Source: Bacteroidota bacterium
Lineage (GTDB): Bacteria; Bacteroidota; Bacteroidia; Bacteroidales; F082
Length of the DNA: 64,000 bases
Assembly (NCBI GenBank): GCA_018830105.1
Contig: JAHJTC010000016.1
Coordinates: forward strand, 1-64,000
Direction of reading: 5' to 3'
Under the pieces are notes generated by a model. The model worked only from the letters and a program-made list of their open reading frames with translations, did not search any database and was not told the DNA's origin. Within the stretch, counting starts at the first letter, position 1. The number at the start of each line of letters is the position of its first letter. Positions 25,424 to 36,000 of the stretch are shown piece after piece. Made by a program: the position numbers and the translations under genes.

Positions 25424-26192
25424 TTTTCGGCTGTTTGTATTGTTTCCAGAGTTCCCTGAGTTTACTATATTTAAGAAAGGTAGCGTGGGCCGAGTTGCGA
25501 CAAATCACATAGCCGTGAAAGCCATCCAAAAAGCCAAGTTTGAAGAAATAGTTGCGAAAAAATTTAAAAGTTGGGCTAAGCCAAAGTCTGATCCAGTAAC
25601 ATTTTTTACCGCGCTCAAACTCTCCTTCGGCTTTGATGGTCGAGAACTTATTGATTTGAGCGATGTGCTGTTCGATGGTATAATAAGAGTAATGCAACAA
25701 ATCACCTTTTAGATGGCTGAGCACAGTGTTTTTATCAAAAAACAGAAATTTGTCGTGTGGGTTTTTGCCGCCCCATTCTCCGCTGGTTTTTTCAAAAAGT
25801 CTCAGTTTTCGATCGGGATACCAGCCAGAATGCCTGATCCAGCTTCCACAAAAATTAGTGAGCCGGTTCATGCTATACCCCCCTTTGAAACCCCGTTTTT
25901 TTTCGTCGAGAATGGAATTACAAAGCTCTTCAGATAAAGCTTCATCGGCATCCAGCGAAAGCACAAAATTATGGCGGCAAGCTTTTAAAGCAACATTTTT
26001 CTGTTCAATATAGCCTTCGAATGGATGTTTGCTGAAACTAACGTCAAATTCACGACAAATGGCTTCGGTTTTGTCCGTGGAAAACGAGTCTACCACCACA
26101 ATTTCATCTGCAATTGTTTTTACTGATTCCAGACAGCGGCGGATGTTTTTTTCCTCGTTGAAACTTATAATTGATACCGAAAGTTTGTCCAT
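25416..26192 (-). CDS. Glycosyltransferase family 2 (WaaE/KdtX-like)
   Basis: A 258-residue GT-A enzyme. It begins MDKLSVSIISFNEEKNIRRCLESV, has VVDSFSTDKTEAICREF and the metal-binding DxD region as LSLDADEAL near residue 80. The KFLFFDKNTVLSHLKGDLLHYSY segment and length resemble the lipopolysaccharide core beta-1,4-glucosyltransferases (WaaE/KdtX) found in many Bacteroidota. The gene overlaps the GT4 gene by 8 bp. Its start is 10 bp after the T9SS gene, so they may be co-transcribed. Confidence 0.87.
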   Translation of the reverse strand: MDKLSVSIISFNEEKNIRRCLESVKTIADEIVVVDSFSTDKTEAICREFDVSFSKHPFEGYIEQKNVALKACRHNFVLSLDADEALSEELCNSILDEKKRGFKGGYSMNRLTNFCGSWIRHSGWYPDRKLRLFEKTSGEWGGKNPHDKFLFFDKNTVLSHLKGDLLHYSYYTIEQHIAQINKFSTIKAEGEFERGKKCYWIRLWLSPTFKFFRNYFFKLGFLDGFHGYVICRNSAHATFLKYSKLRELWKQYKQPKND

Positions 26193-26202
26193 TATTAACG
26201 AA

Positions 26203-28746
26203 TTATTCCAGGATCAGTTTTGTTGATGATTGAAGGTGCTTTCCCTGAAGTTTTATTATGATAATTCCTTTAAAATTATTCAATTGCAAATCGTTTCGAT
26301 GGAGTAGCACAGTATTATTTCCTGCCTTTGCGTCAATGGTTTGCTTGTGAAGCAGGCGCCCCTGTTGATCCGAAATTTCCATTAAAAGTTCATCTGACAC
26401 TTTGCTATTGAATTGCAGCTGTACACTTGCTTTTATCGGATTTGGATAAAACCGGACCGGCTGCTTAAGCTGTTGATTATCATCAACCCCAACTAGCTCG
26501 ATTGTCACCTCATTAGAAGGCGGTGATTCATACATATCTCTTGCTGTTGTAACAACATAGGTGTTTTCGTTCATCGGCTGCTCATCCAAAAAACTGAGTT
26601 CATCTGCCGGCACTTCGGCAAGCAGCATAAAATTACGCCAAACATTGAAATGCGTATAATTCCAGCGGAAAGTTTTTCCCTGATTTTCAAGGCTGATTTT
26701 TTCGGGAAGTCCTGAATTTTGCGGAATCGAATTGTCCAGAATTTGTGTTTCTTGTCTTTCACCGGGAGCTTCAACCAAAAAACCACGGATATTCCAGTTG
26801 ATGTTCCATCCAAAATAATCGGACATGCTTAGCCAATCGGATCCATATAAAATCATATCACCTTTAAACGGGACTGCCGGGCCATTGTCGGTTCCGGCCG
26901 GATAACCGTTGCCAGTATTGATTATTCGGTATCCCATCCACAGTTCCTGTGTGGCATCAACCAATACCGGATTTTCTAATTCAATGGTGTTCCATTCGTT
27001 AGCCACCGGATCTGTAACCAGCTGATCTGTAACAAGGTTTCCAGCAAAATACTGATTACCTCCTGTCCAAACCCTCATCTGAAATGTGGCATCAACATCG
27101 CCAAAGAAGGCAACAATTTTTGTGAGATAAAAACCGTCAAAATTTTGCAAATCGTTGGTCGTAAACCTTATTGCAGCATCAAACATATCAATGTTTTCGC
27201 CGCCCACAGCATCAGAGTTTTCGCCATCATCCCAGTACATCCATTCACCTTCAGAAGCTGGGGCATCCCACTGTAGCAGCACAGATTGATCCACAACTTC
27301 GCCTGTGAGATGAAGCGGAGGAAACAAAAGCGCTTCTAATGCCATGTTGAGCGCTGTGTCTTCAAACAGTTCAAGCGAAGCATCCTGATAACCGATAAAT
27401 CCGTCGGCAGTAACGGATAAGTTGTAAGTTCCGGGTATCAGCTCAATATTGAAAGTGCCTGCGTCATCTGTGTAAAACACATTTCCATTGAGTGTGAGCG
27501 TTGCATTGGCGATACCATTTTGGTAAGTATCAGTAACCTGCCCGGAAAAACTGATGTTTTCTTCCAGTTCGTTTTCTGCCCTAACACCCCAGACCTGATA
27601 ATCGAATGTGCCATCGTGTGGACGGAAATAGGTCATAAATAACTGATCGGTAGCACCATCGCGATAGCCATTGATTTGAGGCCAGCTGGCATCTTCTGTG
27701 TCCTGTGAGAATGGTAGCATATCCGACCAGGATGCGCCATTGTCAACAGAGTATTTCATATAGGCTTTGTCGTTTTCTGTATAGCTGCCATCGCTCCAAA
27801 CCGCGTAAATACGGTGATTTGCGGCATCATCGCGCAGTACAAATACGTCAGGCCGTTCGGAGCCTCCGCTGTTGTTCGACAGGTTGATTGCTGGTTCCCA
27901 GTTTTCGCCCAAATCGGCAGAGCGATAGAGCATGGCATCGGTTTGTAAGCCATCTATTTTTGAAGAAACGATGGTATAAATGCTGTTGTCAACCACTTTT
28001 GTTTTGAGTCGGGCATTGTAAGCCTGATTGTTACTCAAATTTTCGGGTGTGCTCCAGTTTTGTCCAAAGTCTTCAGATTTGCTGAAAAACAGGTCTAGGT
28101 TGTCATAGGTATCGCCTGTCTGATCGTTCCAAAAAGCAAAAAGCTGATCTCCTTTCATCGCAATATTACACCAGTGTGCACCTTCTGTGGTGCTTGAAAC
28201 CTGCTGTGCAGCAGACCAGGTTTGGCCGCCATCAATTGATTTCATTACCCAGATCTGATAATCAGAAAAGCTATTGCGGTCTTCATAAGCCAGAACAAGG
28301 GTGTCGCCCGATACGGCTATCTGAGGTATCTGAGCGTTTTGTATGGCATCGGTGATTTGAATTTCGTTGCCAAAACTTTGTCCGTCGTTGTTTGAGCTCA
28401 GCATAAAAATCTGGCTTTTGGACGAAGTGTTGCGGTAATAAAAAACATATACATTGCCATTGGAAGCAGCAATTACAGGATAATTGGCGCCATAATCCAA
28501 TCCAGAATAGATGGTTAGCTTATTTCCCCAGCTAAGTCCGCCATCGGTACTTTTCCGAAACATCAGGTCGCCCCATTGATCCCAAACCAGGTAAAAATCA
28601 TCGCCAATATTGTACATGGCATGATCTTGTGAAGGACCATATTCATCAGAGATGTTTTCGGGAGGGAAAAATTGCATTTGTGCTGTAGCTGTGAGAAAGC
28701 CAAAAGCCATAAAAAAGAAAAGCAATATGTTTTTCATAGGTTTCAT
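26203..28746 (-). CDS. Secreted sialidase-fold (BNR) protein with T9SS sorting domain
   Basis: The 847-residue protein has a signal peptide (1-22), an N-terminal beta-propeller of BNR/Asp-box type repeats (SxDGGxTW blocks such as STDGGLSWG, SIDGGQTWS, SVDNGASWS) over about 30-390, a carboxypeptidase-regulatory-like sandwich (about 398-470, GQVTDTYQNGIANATLTLNG), an unassigned region (about 475-745) and a C-terminal sorting domain (about 765-847) with FYPNPIKASVQLQF and LLHKQTI. The sorting domain sends it through the type IX system to the surface. Asp-box propellers occur in sialidases and in non-catalytic proteins; no sialidase active-site set was confirmed. It lies downstream of a lipocalin gene. 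Confidence 0.85.
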   Translation of the reverse strand: MKPMKNILLFFFMAFGFLTATAQMQFFPPENISDEYGPSQDHAMYNIGDDFYLVWDQWGDLMFRKSTDGGLSWGNKLTIYSGLDYGANYPVIAASNGNVYVFYYRNTSSKSQIFMLSSNNDGQSFGNEIQITDAIQNAQIPQIAVSGDTLVLAYEDRNSFSDYQIWVMKSIDGGQTWSAAQQVSSTTEGAHWCNIAMKGDQLFAFWNDQTGDTYDNLDLFFSKSEDFGQNWSTPENLSNNQAYNARLKTKVVDNSIYTIVSSKIDGLQTDAMLYRSADLGENWEPAINLSNNSGGSERPDVFVLRDDAANHRIYAVWSDGSYTENDKAYMKYSVDNGASWSDMLPFSQDTEDASWPQINGYRDGATDQLFMTYFRPHDGTFDYQVWGVRAENELEENISFSGQVTDTYQNGIANATLTLNGNVFYTDDAGTFNIELIPGTYNLSVTADGFIGYQDASLELFEDTALNMALEALLFPPLHLTGEVVDQSVLLQWDAPASEGEWMYWDDGENSDAVGGENIDMFDAAIRFTTNDLQNFDGFYLTKIVAFFGDVDATFQMRVWTGGNQYFAGNLVTDQLVTDPVANEWNTIELENPVLVDATQELWMGYRIINTGNGYPAGTDNGPAVPFKGDMILYGSDWLSMSDYFGWNINWNIRGFLVEAPGERQETQILDNSIPQNSGLPEKISLENQGKTFRWNYTHFNVWRNFMLLAEVPADELSFLDEQPMNENTYVVTTARDMYESPPSNEVTIELVGVDDNQQLKQPVRFYPNPIKASVQLQFNSKVSDELLMEISDQQGRLLHKQTIDAKAGNNTVLLHRNDLQLNNFKGIIIIKLQGKHLQSSTKLILE

Positions 28747-28759
28747 AAATTTTTAGGTA

Positions 28760-28767
28760 CAAATGTA
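28760..28767 (-). promoter_or_regulatory. Candidate -7 element of the T9SS sialidase-fold gene
   Basis: On the minus strand TACATTTG matches TAnnTTTG, 13 bp upstream of the ATG. A TTTG lies about 24 bp further upstream (28792-28795), slightly longer than normal spacing. Confidence 0.4.
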
Positions 28768-28826
28768 GGGAATTTGATAAAGACCTTTTCGCAAAAAGAA
28801 TACTGTACTAAAGGGATGGTTCTGGC

Positions 28827-29381
28827 TCAAGGCGATTTCAGGGGGATCTCTTGCTCCACCAACTGCAATTTATCAACATTGTAACCCCTATCGGCAGCTT
28901 TTTGAACTAACATGCGGTAAGTTTCTTCGTTAAGTTGAGGGCTGCGTGACATAATCCACAAATACTTATCCGAACTGCTGCCAATCAGCACGTATTGATA
29001 ATTTTCATCCAATTCCAAGATAAGATAATCTGCATAAAAAATCCAGAAAAAGGAAACCCTCAGATGCGCCGGATTGCCTGATTTAGCCACTTTGGCTTTA
29101 CCAATGGCGGTTTTCAACTCGCCATCGAGGCTGTTTTTATAGCCCTGATTGATTACTTCAATTTTACCGTTTTCTTTCAAATTATAGGTTGCTGTTACGC
29201 CAACTAAATCTTTTTCGAAACGGTGCGGAAAGCGTGCAATTTCATACCAGGTGCCGGAATAGCGTTCCAGGTCAACATTTTGTGCCAGTTTCATAGAATT
29301 GATTATTTTGGAGGAGTTGCAGTTCGTAAAACCTATCGCGACTAACAGAACGCATGTCCATTTTAAAAATAGTTTTATCAT
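28827..29381 (-). CDS. Lipocalin family lipoprotein (Blc-like)
   Basis: The 184-residue outer-envelope lipocalin has a lipoprotein signal ending at FTNC (lipidated Cys21) and the lipocalin signature GTWYEIARFPHRFE near residue 43. The rest follows the Blc order: VTATYNLKENGKIEVINQG, KAKVAKSGNPAHLRVSFFW, YLWIMSRSP and the family-typical carboxy end. Blc proteins bind fatty acids or lysophospholipids and help in membrane repair. It lies 80 bp upstream of the T9SS gene on the same strand and 163 bp from the divergent tricorn-type gene. Confidence 0.88.
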   Translation of the reverse strand: MIKLFLKWTCVLLVAIGFTNCNSSKIINSMKLAQNVDLERYSGTWYEIARFPHRFEKDLVGVTATYNLKENGKIEVINQGYKNSLDGELKTAIGKAKVAKSGNPAHLRVSFFWIFYADYLILELDENYQYVLIGSSSDKYLWIMSRSPQLNEETYRMLVQKAADRGYNVDKLQLVEQEIPLKSP

Positions 29382-29544
29382 GATAGCAAGTTAATTTGGT
29401 GTAAAGTTAAAGAAAATGACGGGGTTTTGTATTTTTAAAGTAGTAGCAATCTTTTGTTGGCATTATACTGCCGAAAACTGGTTTGCACTTCCATAAATAG
29501 AAACTTTCTGTATCTTTAGCCTTCTAAACCTTAAACCCTATTTT

Positions 29545-32500
29545 ATGTCATCTTTTACTCAAAAATTTGCAGCATTGCTGTTGTTTATCCTGTTTTCAGG
29601 AAGTCTTTCAGCTATGGAAGATGCGCGCTTGTTGCGCTATCCCGACATTAATAACGAGCTGGTTGTGTTTGTATATGCAGGCGATATCTGGTCTGTTGAT
29701 GCCCGCGGAGGCGAGGCCCGTCAGCTTACATCTCATGAAGGCTTTGAGCTTTTCCCAAAAATTTCTCCCGATGGGAAGTGGATTGCCTTTTCGGCAGAAT
29801 ATTCAGGCAGCAGGCAGATTTGGGTGATGCCAGCCGAAGGCGGTACTGCCAAACAGCTTACCTGGTACAATTCAGTTGGTGTGATGCCTCCTCGTGGGGG
29901 ATTCGACAATGTGGTGCTGGGCTGGACTTCCGATAGTGAAAACATACTGATCAGAGGCAATCGCACACCTTTTGGTGAACGACAAGGCAAGTATTACCTT
30001 GTTTCGCTGGATGGCGGTTTTGAAAAGCCATTACCCATTATTAATGGTGGTTTTGCTGCTCTTTCGCCCAATGATAATATGCTCTGCTTCACTCCGGTTG
30101 ATCGCGAATTTCGTACCTGGAAACGCTACAAAGGAGGCCGCGCTACTGATTTATGGATTTATGACCTGAATAACAACAGCGCTGAGCAAATTACCAGTTT
30201 TGCCGGTTCCGACCAATGGCCAATTTGGTTTGGCAACGAAATTATCTTCGCCAGCGATCGCGATCTGCGCCTCAACCTATATCGCTATGATATCGCAACC
30301 AAAGCTACCGAACAGCTCACACAATTTTCAGATTTTGATGTGATGTGGCCATCCGGAAAAAACGGAAAAGTAGTTTATGAAAATGGCGGTTTCCTGTATG
30401 TTTATGACTTGCAGGAAAACGTAAACAAAAAAATTGACATCGCGCTCAACATGGATAACCCCAATCTTTTGCCCTATTATAAAAATGTAAAAGACAACAT
30501 CCATAGCTATGCTATTTCGCCCGGCGGAAAAAGGGTTCTTTTTGATGCCCGAGGCGATATTTTCTCTGTTCCGGCCGAAAACGGCAACACCATCAATCTC
30601 ACGAATACACAAGGTGTACGCGAAATTTATCCAAACTGGTCGCCTGATGGCAAATATATTGCCTATTATTCAGATGCTTCCGGCGAATATGAGGTGTATT
30701 TACTTGAGAACAAAGAAAATGCGAAACCCCGTCAGCTTACCAAGGCTTCGGCTGCCTGGAAGTATGAAGCCGAGTGGTCGCCCGATAGCAAGTACCTGAT
30801 TTATTCTGACAGAACCATGCAGCTTTGGTTGCTCAACGTAGAAAGCGGTACTCAAAAAGCCATCGATAAGGCCAGCAGCAGCGAGATTCGTTCGTATGTT
30901 TTTTCTCCTGATTCAGAATGGATTGCCTACACCAAAGAAGCGGATAATGATCAATCAGCAGTATGGGTTTTTCACATTCCTACATCCAAAGCCACGCAGC
31001 TTACCAATGATGAATTCAACGATTGGTCGCCTGTTTTTAGTAAGGATGGCAAGTTTATTTTCTTTGTTTCTAACCGCGATTTCAACCTGGAGTTTTCCAG
31101 TTTCGAGTTTGATTACCTCTATAACAAGGCTGCAAAAATTTATGCGGTAGCCTTACAAAATGATGGCACAAGGCTGATGCCATTTAAAACGGATCAGGTA
31201 CCCGTTAAAACGGACGAAAAGGCAGAGGATAAAAAGAAAGATGAAAAAGAATCCACAGTGGAAACGCAAACAAAAATTGACTTTGAAGGCATTAATGGCC
31301 GCATTGAAGCTTTGCCGGTCTCTTCGGGCGACTATCGCATCCTGGGTGCCGTGGATGGTGGATTGTTGTATAGCAGCGATGGCAAGATTATGCGCTACAA
31401 TATTGAAGAACAAAAAGCCGAAGAGATTATGGAGAAATCCTGGAGCGCTGTTCCAACAGCAGATGGAAAACAAATGCTATACCGTTCTGGTGGCGATTAT
31501 GGCATTGCTAAAATTGCTCCCGGCCAAAAACCCGGAACAGGAAAGCTTAAGCTGGATCAACTGGAAATGAAAATTGATCCACGTGCTGAATGGAATCAGA
31601 TTTATAAGGACGGATGGCGCATTTTCAGGGATTATTTTTATGTGAATAATCTCCATGGGGTCGATTGGGAGGCTATGGGAGATCGCTATGCTGCATTGCT
31701 TCCTTTTGCCGGAAGCCGTTTTGATGTGGATTATGTGCTTAACGAGCTCGTTTCGGAAGCCAATGCAGGACATGCTTATGTGAACTGGGGCGATATTGAG
31801 CGCGTAAAAAGAGTGAATACCGGTTTGCTGGGTGCCGAGCTGGAGGCCGACTATGATGCGGGTCGTTACCGTATTATGAAGGTTTACGAAGGCGAAAACT
31901 GGAATCCCGAACGCCGGGCACCTCTCACCGAAGCTGGTGTGGATGTAAAGGAGGGCGACTATATTCTTAGCATTGATGGCGAAGCGCTCACCACTGATAT
32001 GAATCCCTATAGGTTGCTTGAAAACAAAGCCAATCGCCTTGTTGAACTTGAAGTGAGCAGCAATGCCGAAGGCAAAGCTTCAAGAAAATCTCAGGTGAAA
32101 ACCATTGAAAGCGAGATTGAGCTGAAATACTTAAACTGGGTAAACGAACGCCGCGCTATGGTTGATAAGCTGTCGAATGGTCGTATTGGCTATATCCATG
32201 TGCCCAATACCGCTTTTGAAGGTAACCGCGAACTGCATCGTGGCATGTATGCCAATCACAATAAGGAAGCCCTTATCATCGACGACCGCTACAACGGAGG
32301 CGGTTTTATCCCTGATCGTATGGCCGACCTGCTCGACAGACGCACCTTAACATATTGGCATCGAAACGGCATGGTGCCCAATAAAGCACCTGGTATTTCG
32401 CACAATGGCCCAAAAGTGATGCTGATTAACGGTTATTCATCCTCTGGTGGTGATGCCTTTCCTTATTTCTTTAAAAAGCTCGGTTTGGGTAAATTAATCG

Positions 32501-32805
32501 GTACACGCACCTGGGGCGGATTGGTTGGTATTTCGGGCAATGCAGGGCTGGTTGATGGCGGTTATATTTCGGTACCGCGTTTTGGTATTTTTGATGAAAA
32601 TGAAAATTGGATCATCGAGGGTATTGGTGTTTATCCTGATATCGAGGTGGTTGATCGTCCCGAAAAGCTTGCCAAAGGAGAAGATCCCGGCATTGAAAAA
32701 GCCGTTGAAGTTTTGTTGCAAGAACTACAGGAAAATCCTGTGAAGAAAGTAAATACTCCCACACCTCCTGATCGAAGCAAATGGATTGAGGTGGAGATAG
32801 AGTAA
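29545..32805 (+). CDS. Tricorn-type protease (S41 family)
   Basis: A 1086-residue exported tricorn-type peptidase that trims peptides. Signal peptide (1-23); two beta-propellers (about 25-330 and 330-540, with TolB/WD-like blocks such as FPKISPDGKWIAFSAE and YPNWSPDGKYIAYYSD); a low-complexity Lys/Glu linker (about 555-575); a core domain; PDZ (about 760-850); and a C-terminal S41 serine protease domain. Catalytic residues by alignment to tricorn: His743 in NAGHAYV, nucleophile Ser967 in GYSSSGGDAF, Glu1025 in IIEGIGVYPD. The oxyanion Asp after the Ser in archaeal tricorn is Gly here. A strong terminator follows. Confidence 0.9.
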   Translation: MSSFTQKFAALLLFILFSGSLSAMEDARLLRYPDINNELVVFVYAGDIWSVDARGGEARQLTSHEGFELFPKISPDGKWIAFSAEYSGSRQIWVMPAEGGTAKQLTWYNSVGVMPPRGGFDNVVLGWTSDSENILIRGNRTPFGERQGKYYLVSLDGGFEKPLPIINGGFAALSPNDNMLCFTPVDREFRTWKRYKGGRATDLWIYDLNNNSAEQITSFAGSDQWPIWFGNEIIFASDRDLRLNLYRYDIATKATEQLTQFSDFDVMWPSGKNGKVVYENGGFLYVYDLQENVNKKIDIALNMDNPNLLPYYKNVKDNIHSYAISPGGKRVLFDARGDIFSVPAENGNTINLTNTQGVREIYPNWSPDGKYIAYYSDASGEYEVYLLENKENAKPRQLTKASAAWKYEAEWSPDSKYLIYSDRTMQLWLLNVESGTQKAIDKASSSEIRSYVFSPDSEWIAYTKEADNDQSAVWVFHIPTSKATQLTNDEFNDWSPVFSKDGKFIFFVSNRDFNLEFSSFEFDYLYNKAAKIYAVALQNDGTRLMPFKTDQVPVKTDEKAEDKKKDEKESTVETQTKIDFEGINGRIEALPVSSGDYRILGAVDGGLLYSSDGKIMRYNIEEQKAEEIMEKSWSAVPTADGKQMLYRSGGDYGIAKIAPGQKPGTGKLKLDQLEMKIDPRAEWNQIYKDGWRIFRDYFYVNNLHGVDWEAMGDRYAALLPFAGSRFDVDYVLNELVSEANAGHAYVNWGDIERVKRVNTGLLGAELEADYDAGRYRIMKVYEGENWNPERRAPLTEAGVDVKEGDYILSIDGEALTTDMNPYRLLENKANRLVELEVSSNAEGKASRKSQVKTIESEIELKYLNWVNERRAMVDKLSNGRIGYIHVPNTAFEGNRELHRGMYANHNKEALIIDDRYNGGGFIPDRMADLLDRRTLTYWHRNGMVPNKAPGISHNGPKVMLINGYSSSGGDAFPYFFKKLGLGKLIGTRTWGGLVGISGNAGLVDGGYISVPRFGIFDENENWIIEGIGVYPDIEVVDRPEKLAKGEDPGIEKAVEVLLQELQENPVKKVNTPTPPDRSKWIEVEIE

Positions 32806-32834
32806 GAAATTATTGTTCTGAAGCGTTATTTATT

Positions 32835-32873
32835 AACAGCTTAGTAATCAAATGATTGCTAAGCTGTTTTTTT
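32835..32873 (+). terminator. Intrinsic terminator after the tricorn-type gene
   Basis: A 16-bp stem (AACAGCTTAGTAATCA with its near-perfect complement, one G-T pair, two-base loop) is followed by a run of seven T. It lies 30 bp after the stop codon. Confidence 0.88.
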
Positions 32874-33046
32874 ATTTTCAAAGGAGCGGACGGTTGCAGT
32901 TGAGTGCAGTCGGTGCTTGAACAGCTCGATTTCCTGATTGCTACAGCTTGATGTTAAAGAAAGCATAAAAACGTATTGGAAAAAAAGTTTACTTGCTATT
33001 TGCTCTTGTTTTGACTTATTTTACAAAGATTTACAATCCCAACAAT

Positions 33047-36000
33047 ATGAAAAATTACCACCAACTTTCTGCTGAAAACCCTCGGAAATCACCCTTAGCA
33101 CTAATTTTTCTTGTGATAATTGTTGCGTCTCTGATTGCTTTAAGCGGAGTATATTATTTTCAATTTGAAAAGAAACAAACTCAAGAAACCAGCTATAATG
33201 AACTGCAGGCCGTTGCAAAACTAAAAATTAATCAATTAAAACAATGGCATAAGGAGCGGATGTCAGAAGCGTTTTTTTTCTCCAGAAGCTACCCCTATAA
33301 TGCCTACTCAAACCGCATTGTTTCTGGTGATACACCTGCAATATTTCTCTTACGTGATGCCCTCAAACATATTCTGTCAGACAATCGGTATGATAATATT
33401 TTCATCCTCGACAGTGAAGAGAACATCGTATTTACTGCAATAAATGATGTGGTTTTTGTGGATAATAAAACGCTTGAAACTGCAGCATCAGTCAAAGAAT
33501 CAGCATTGATAACGATGCGCGACTTGTACTATTGTTCGCAACATCAGCAAGTTCACTTTGAGTTTATCTCACCTTTGTTTGATGCAGATAATCAGGTAAT
33601 AGCAACAATGGTTTTCAGGATAGATCCTCAGGAGTATCTGTATCCGCTGATTGGAAATTGGCCTACACCAAGCAAAACGGCAGAGACCATTATTGTTAGA
33701 AAGGAGCAGGATTCGGTCAGGATTTTAAATGATGTATTCTATCGTAGCAATGATCAGCTTCAGTTGGTGTTTCCCATGTCGGAAAAAACAAATCCGGCTG
33801 TTTTGGCTGCTACTGGATATGTTGGTTTGTATGAAGGCCCCGGTTATGTCGGCAGGCAGATTTTAGCACATATTGATACGATTGGAGAACTTCCCTGGCT
33901 GATGATTGTAAAAGCTGAAACAAGCGAATTATATGCGGGTTTTTACAAAAGTATAAGCCTGATTATTGTTGTTGTCGTTCTGGGAATCTTGTTTTTTGTT
34001 GCTTTAGTTGCTTGGTTTTATCGCCTAAGACAGCAAAGATTATGGATCAATCTGGTGAATAAGGGCAGGGAATTAATTGAATCGCAGGAACAATTCAGTG
34101 CAACTTTGTATAGCATTGGAGATGGTGTAATCACCACAGATACAACAGGGTGCATCCGGCATATGAATCCCGTAGCCGAAAGGCTAACCGGCTGGACCGA
34201 AACGGAAGCCCGGGGTAAAAAAGTTGAGACAGTATTTGTTATTTTTAACCAGGATACACTGAAAGATGCTGAGAATCCGGTGCAAAAAGTCTTGCGTGAG
34301 AAAAGTGTGGTTGGACTTGCCAATCACACCATGTTGAAATCCAGAGATGGTAGGGAAATACCGATTGACGACAGCGGAGCGCCAATTATTGATGAGCAGG
34401 GCAATCTGCTGGGCGTGGTAATGGTATTTAGCGATCAGACTGAAAACTACGCGAAACAGAATGAATTGAAAGAAAGCCGCGAAAGGTTCGAAACGCTTTT
34501 TAAGAATGCGCCGTTAAGCTATCAATCGCTCGACGAAAATGGCAATATTCTAGAAGTGAATCAAACCTGGAAAAAAACACTTGGTTACGAGAGGGATGAG
34601 GTGTTAGGGATTTGGTTCGGAGACTTTTTGGAGGAGGTTTCTGCAGATAAATTTATAAAAGATTTTGAAGCTTTTAAGCATGCTGGTATGATTAGCACCA
34701 GTTTTGTGCTCAGGCATAAATCAGGAAAGCTGATGCATTTCGAGCTCAATGGCCGCCTTGGCAGAAATCCGGATGGTAGTGTTGATAGAACACTCTGTAT
34801 TTTGCAGGATGTCACCTCGCGAAAAATAATGGAAGAACAGCTGCGTCAGAGCGAGGAAAAATACCGCAATATTGCCGAAAATATTTCCGATGTGGTGTGG
34901 ACAACGGATTTAAATTTTAACCTCACTTATGTAAGCAGTTCTATAGAACGACTTGTAGGCGAGCCGGCCAACTCGTACTTGAAACGTACAATCGAGGAAA
35001 AATTTCCTCCTCATGCCATCTACCAAATACAGCTTTTTTTTAAAGAAGAGTTGCAAAAGGAAAAAGAGCCGGAAGTGGATAAAAATCGTAGCCGCTTAAT
35101 CGAACTACAGCACTATCGTGTAGATGGCAGTGTGATTTGGGTTGGGATGAATATTTCCTTTTTAAGAGACGAGCAGGGTAATCCAATAGGTTTTCAGGGC
35201 ATTTCGCGTGATATAACCTCCATCAAGGAAGCTGAACTAAAACTCATCGAAAAGGAGCGACAGCTTTCATCTATGATCACTAATTTGCCGGGTTTTGTGT
35301 ATAGATGCCATAATGATACGCACTGGACAATGTTATACATCAGTGAAAACTGCAAAAAAATTACAGGCTACGATCCTGGCGATTTTATTGAGAACAAAAA
35401 CATCGCATTCAATGAAATAATTCTGCCCGAATTTCGACAATATGTAAGGGAAGAATGGAAAAGCGTGTTGAAAAGCAATGAGCTTTACCACGGAGAGTAC
35501 CAAATTAAAACCAAAAATGGAGAGATACGATGGATGCTTGAGCGAGGAACGGGCATTTTCGACAAATCCGGGAATCTGCTCTTTTTGGAAGGTTATATTG
35601 AAGATATTACGGAAAATAAGAATGCGGAAATTGCACTTTTCGACAGCGAAAAAAGCTATCGCGAACTGATCGATGGCATGACCGAAACGGTTTGGGTTAT
35701 TGATATGAATGGGAAAATTGTTGATATCAATAATACAGCTGTTGAGATGTTGGGTTATTCTAAGCAAGAGTTGCTAAATATAGGATTGGAAGGAATTGAT
35801 GTAGCCCTGGACAGTGAAACTATTAGTAGCCTGGTAAACAATATACCTGTAGATAAAATTCAAGTATTTGAAACGGCACACAAAACGAAAGATGGAAAAG
35901 TTATTCCCATTGAGATTTCGTCAAGTTTGATCAATTATAAGTCCAGTCCCGCTATTTTATGCATCGCCAGAGATATGACGTCCCGCAAAGTCATGCAGGA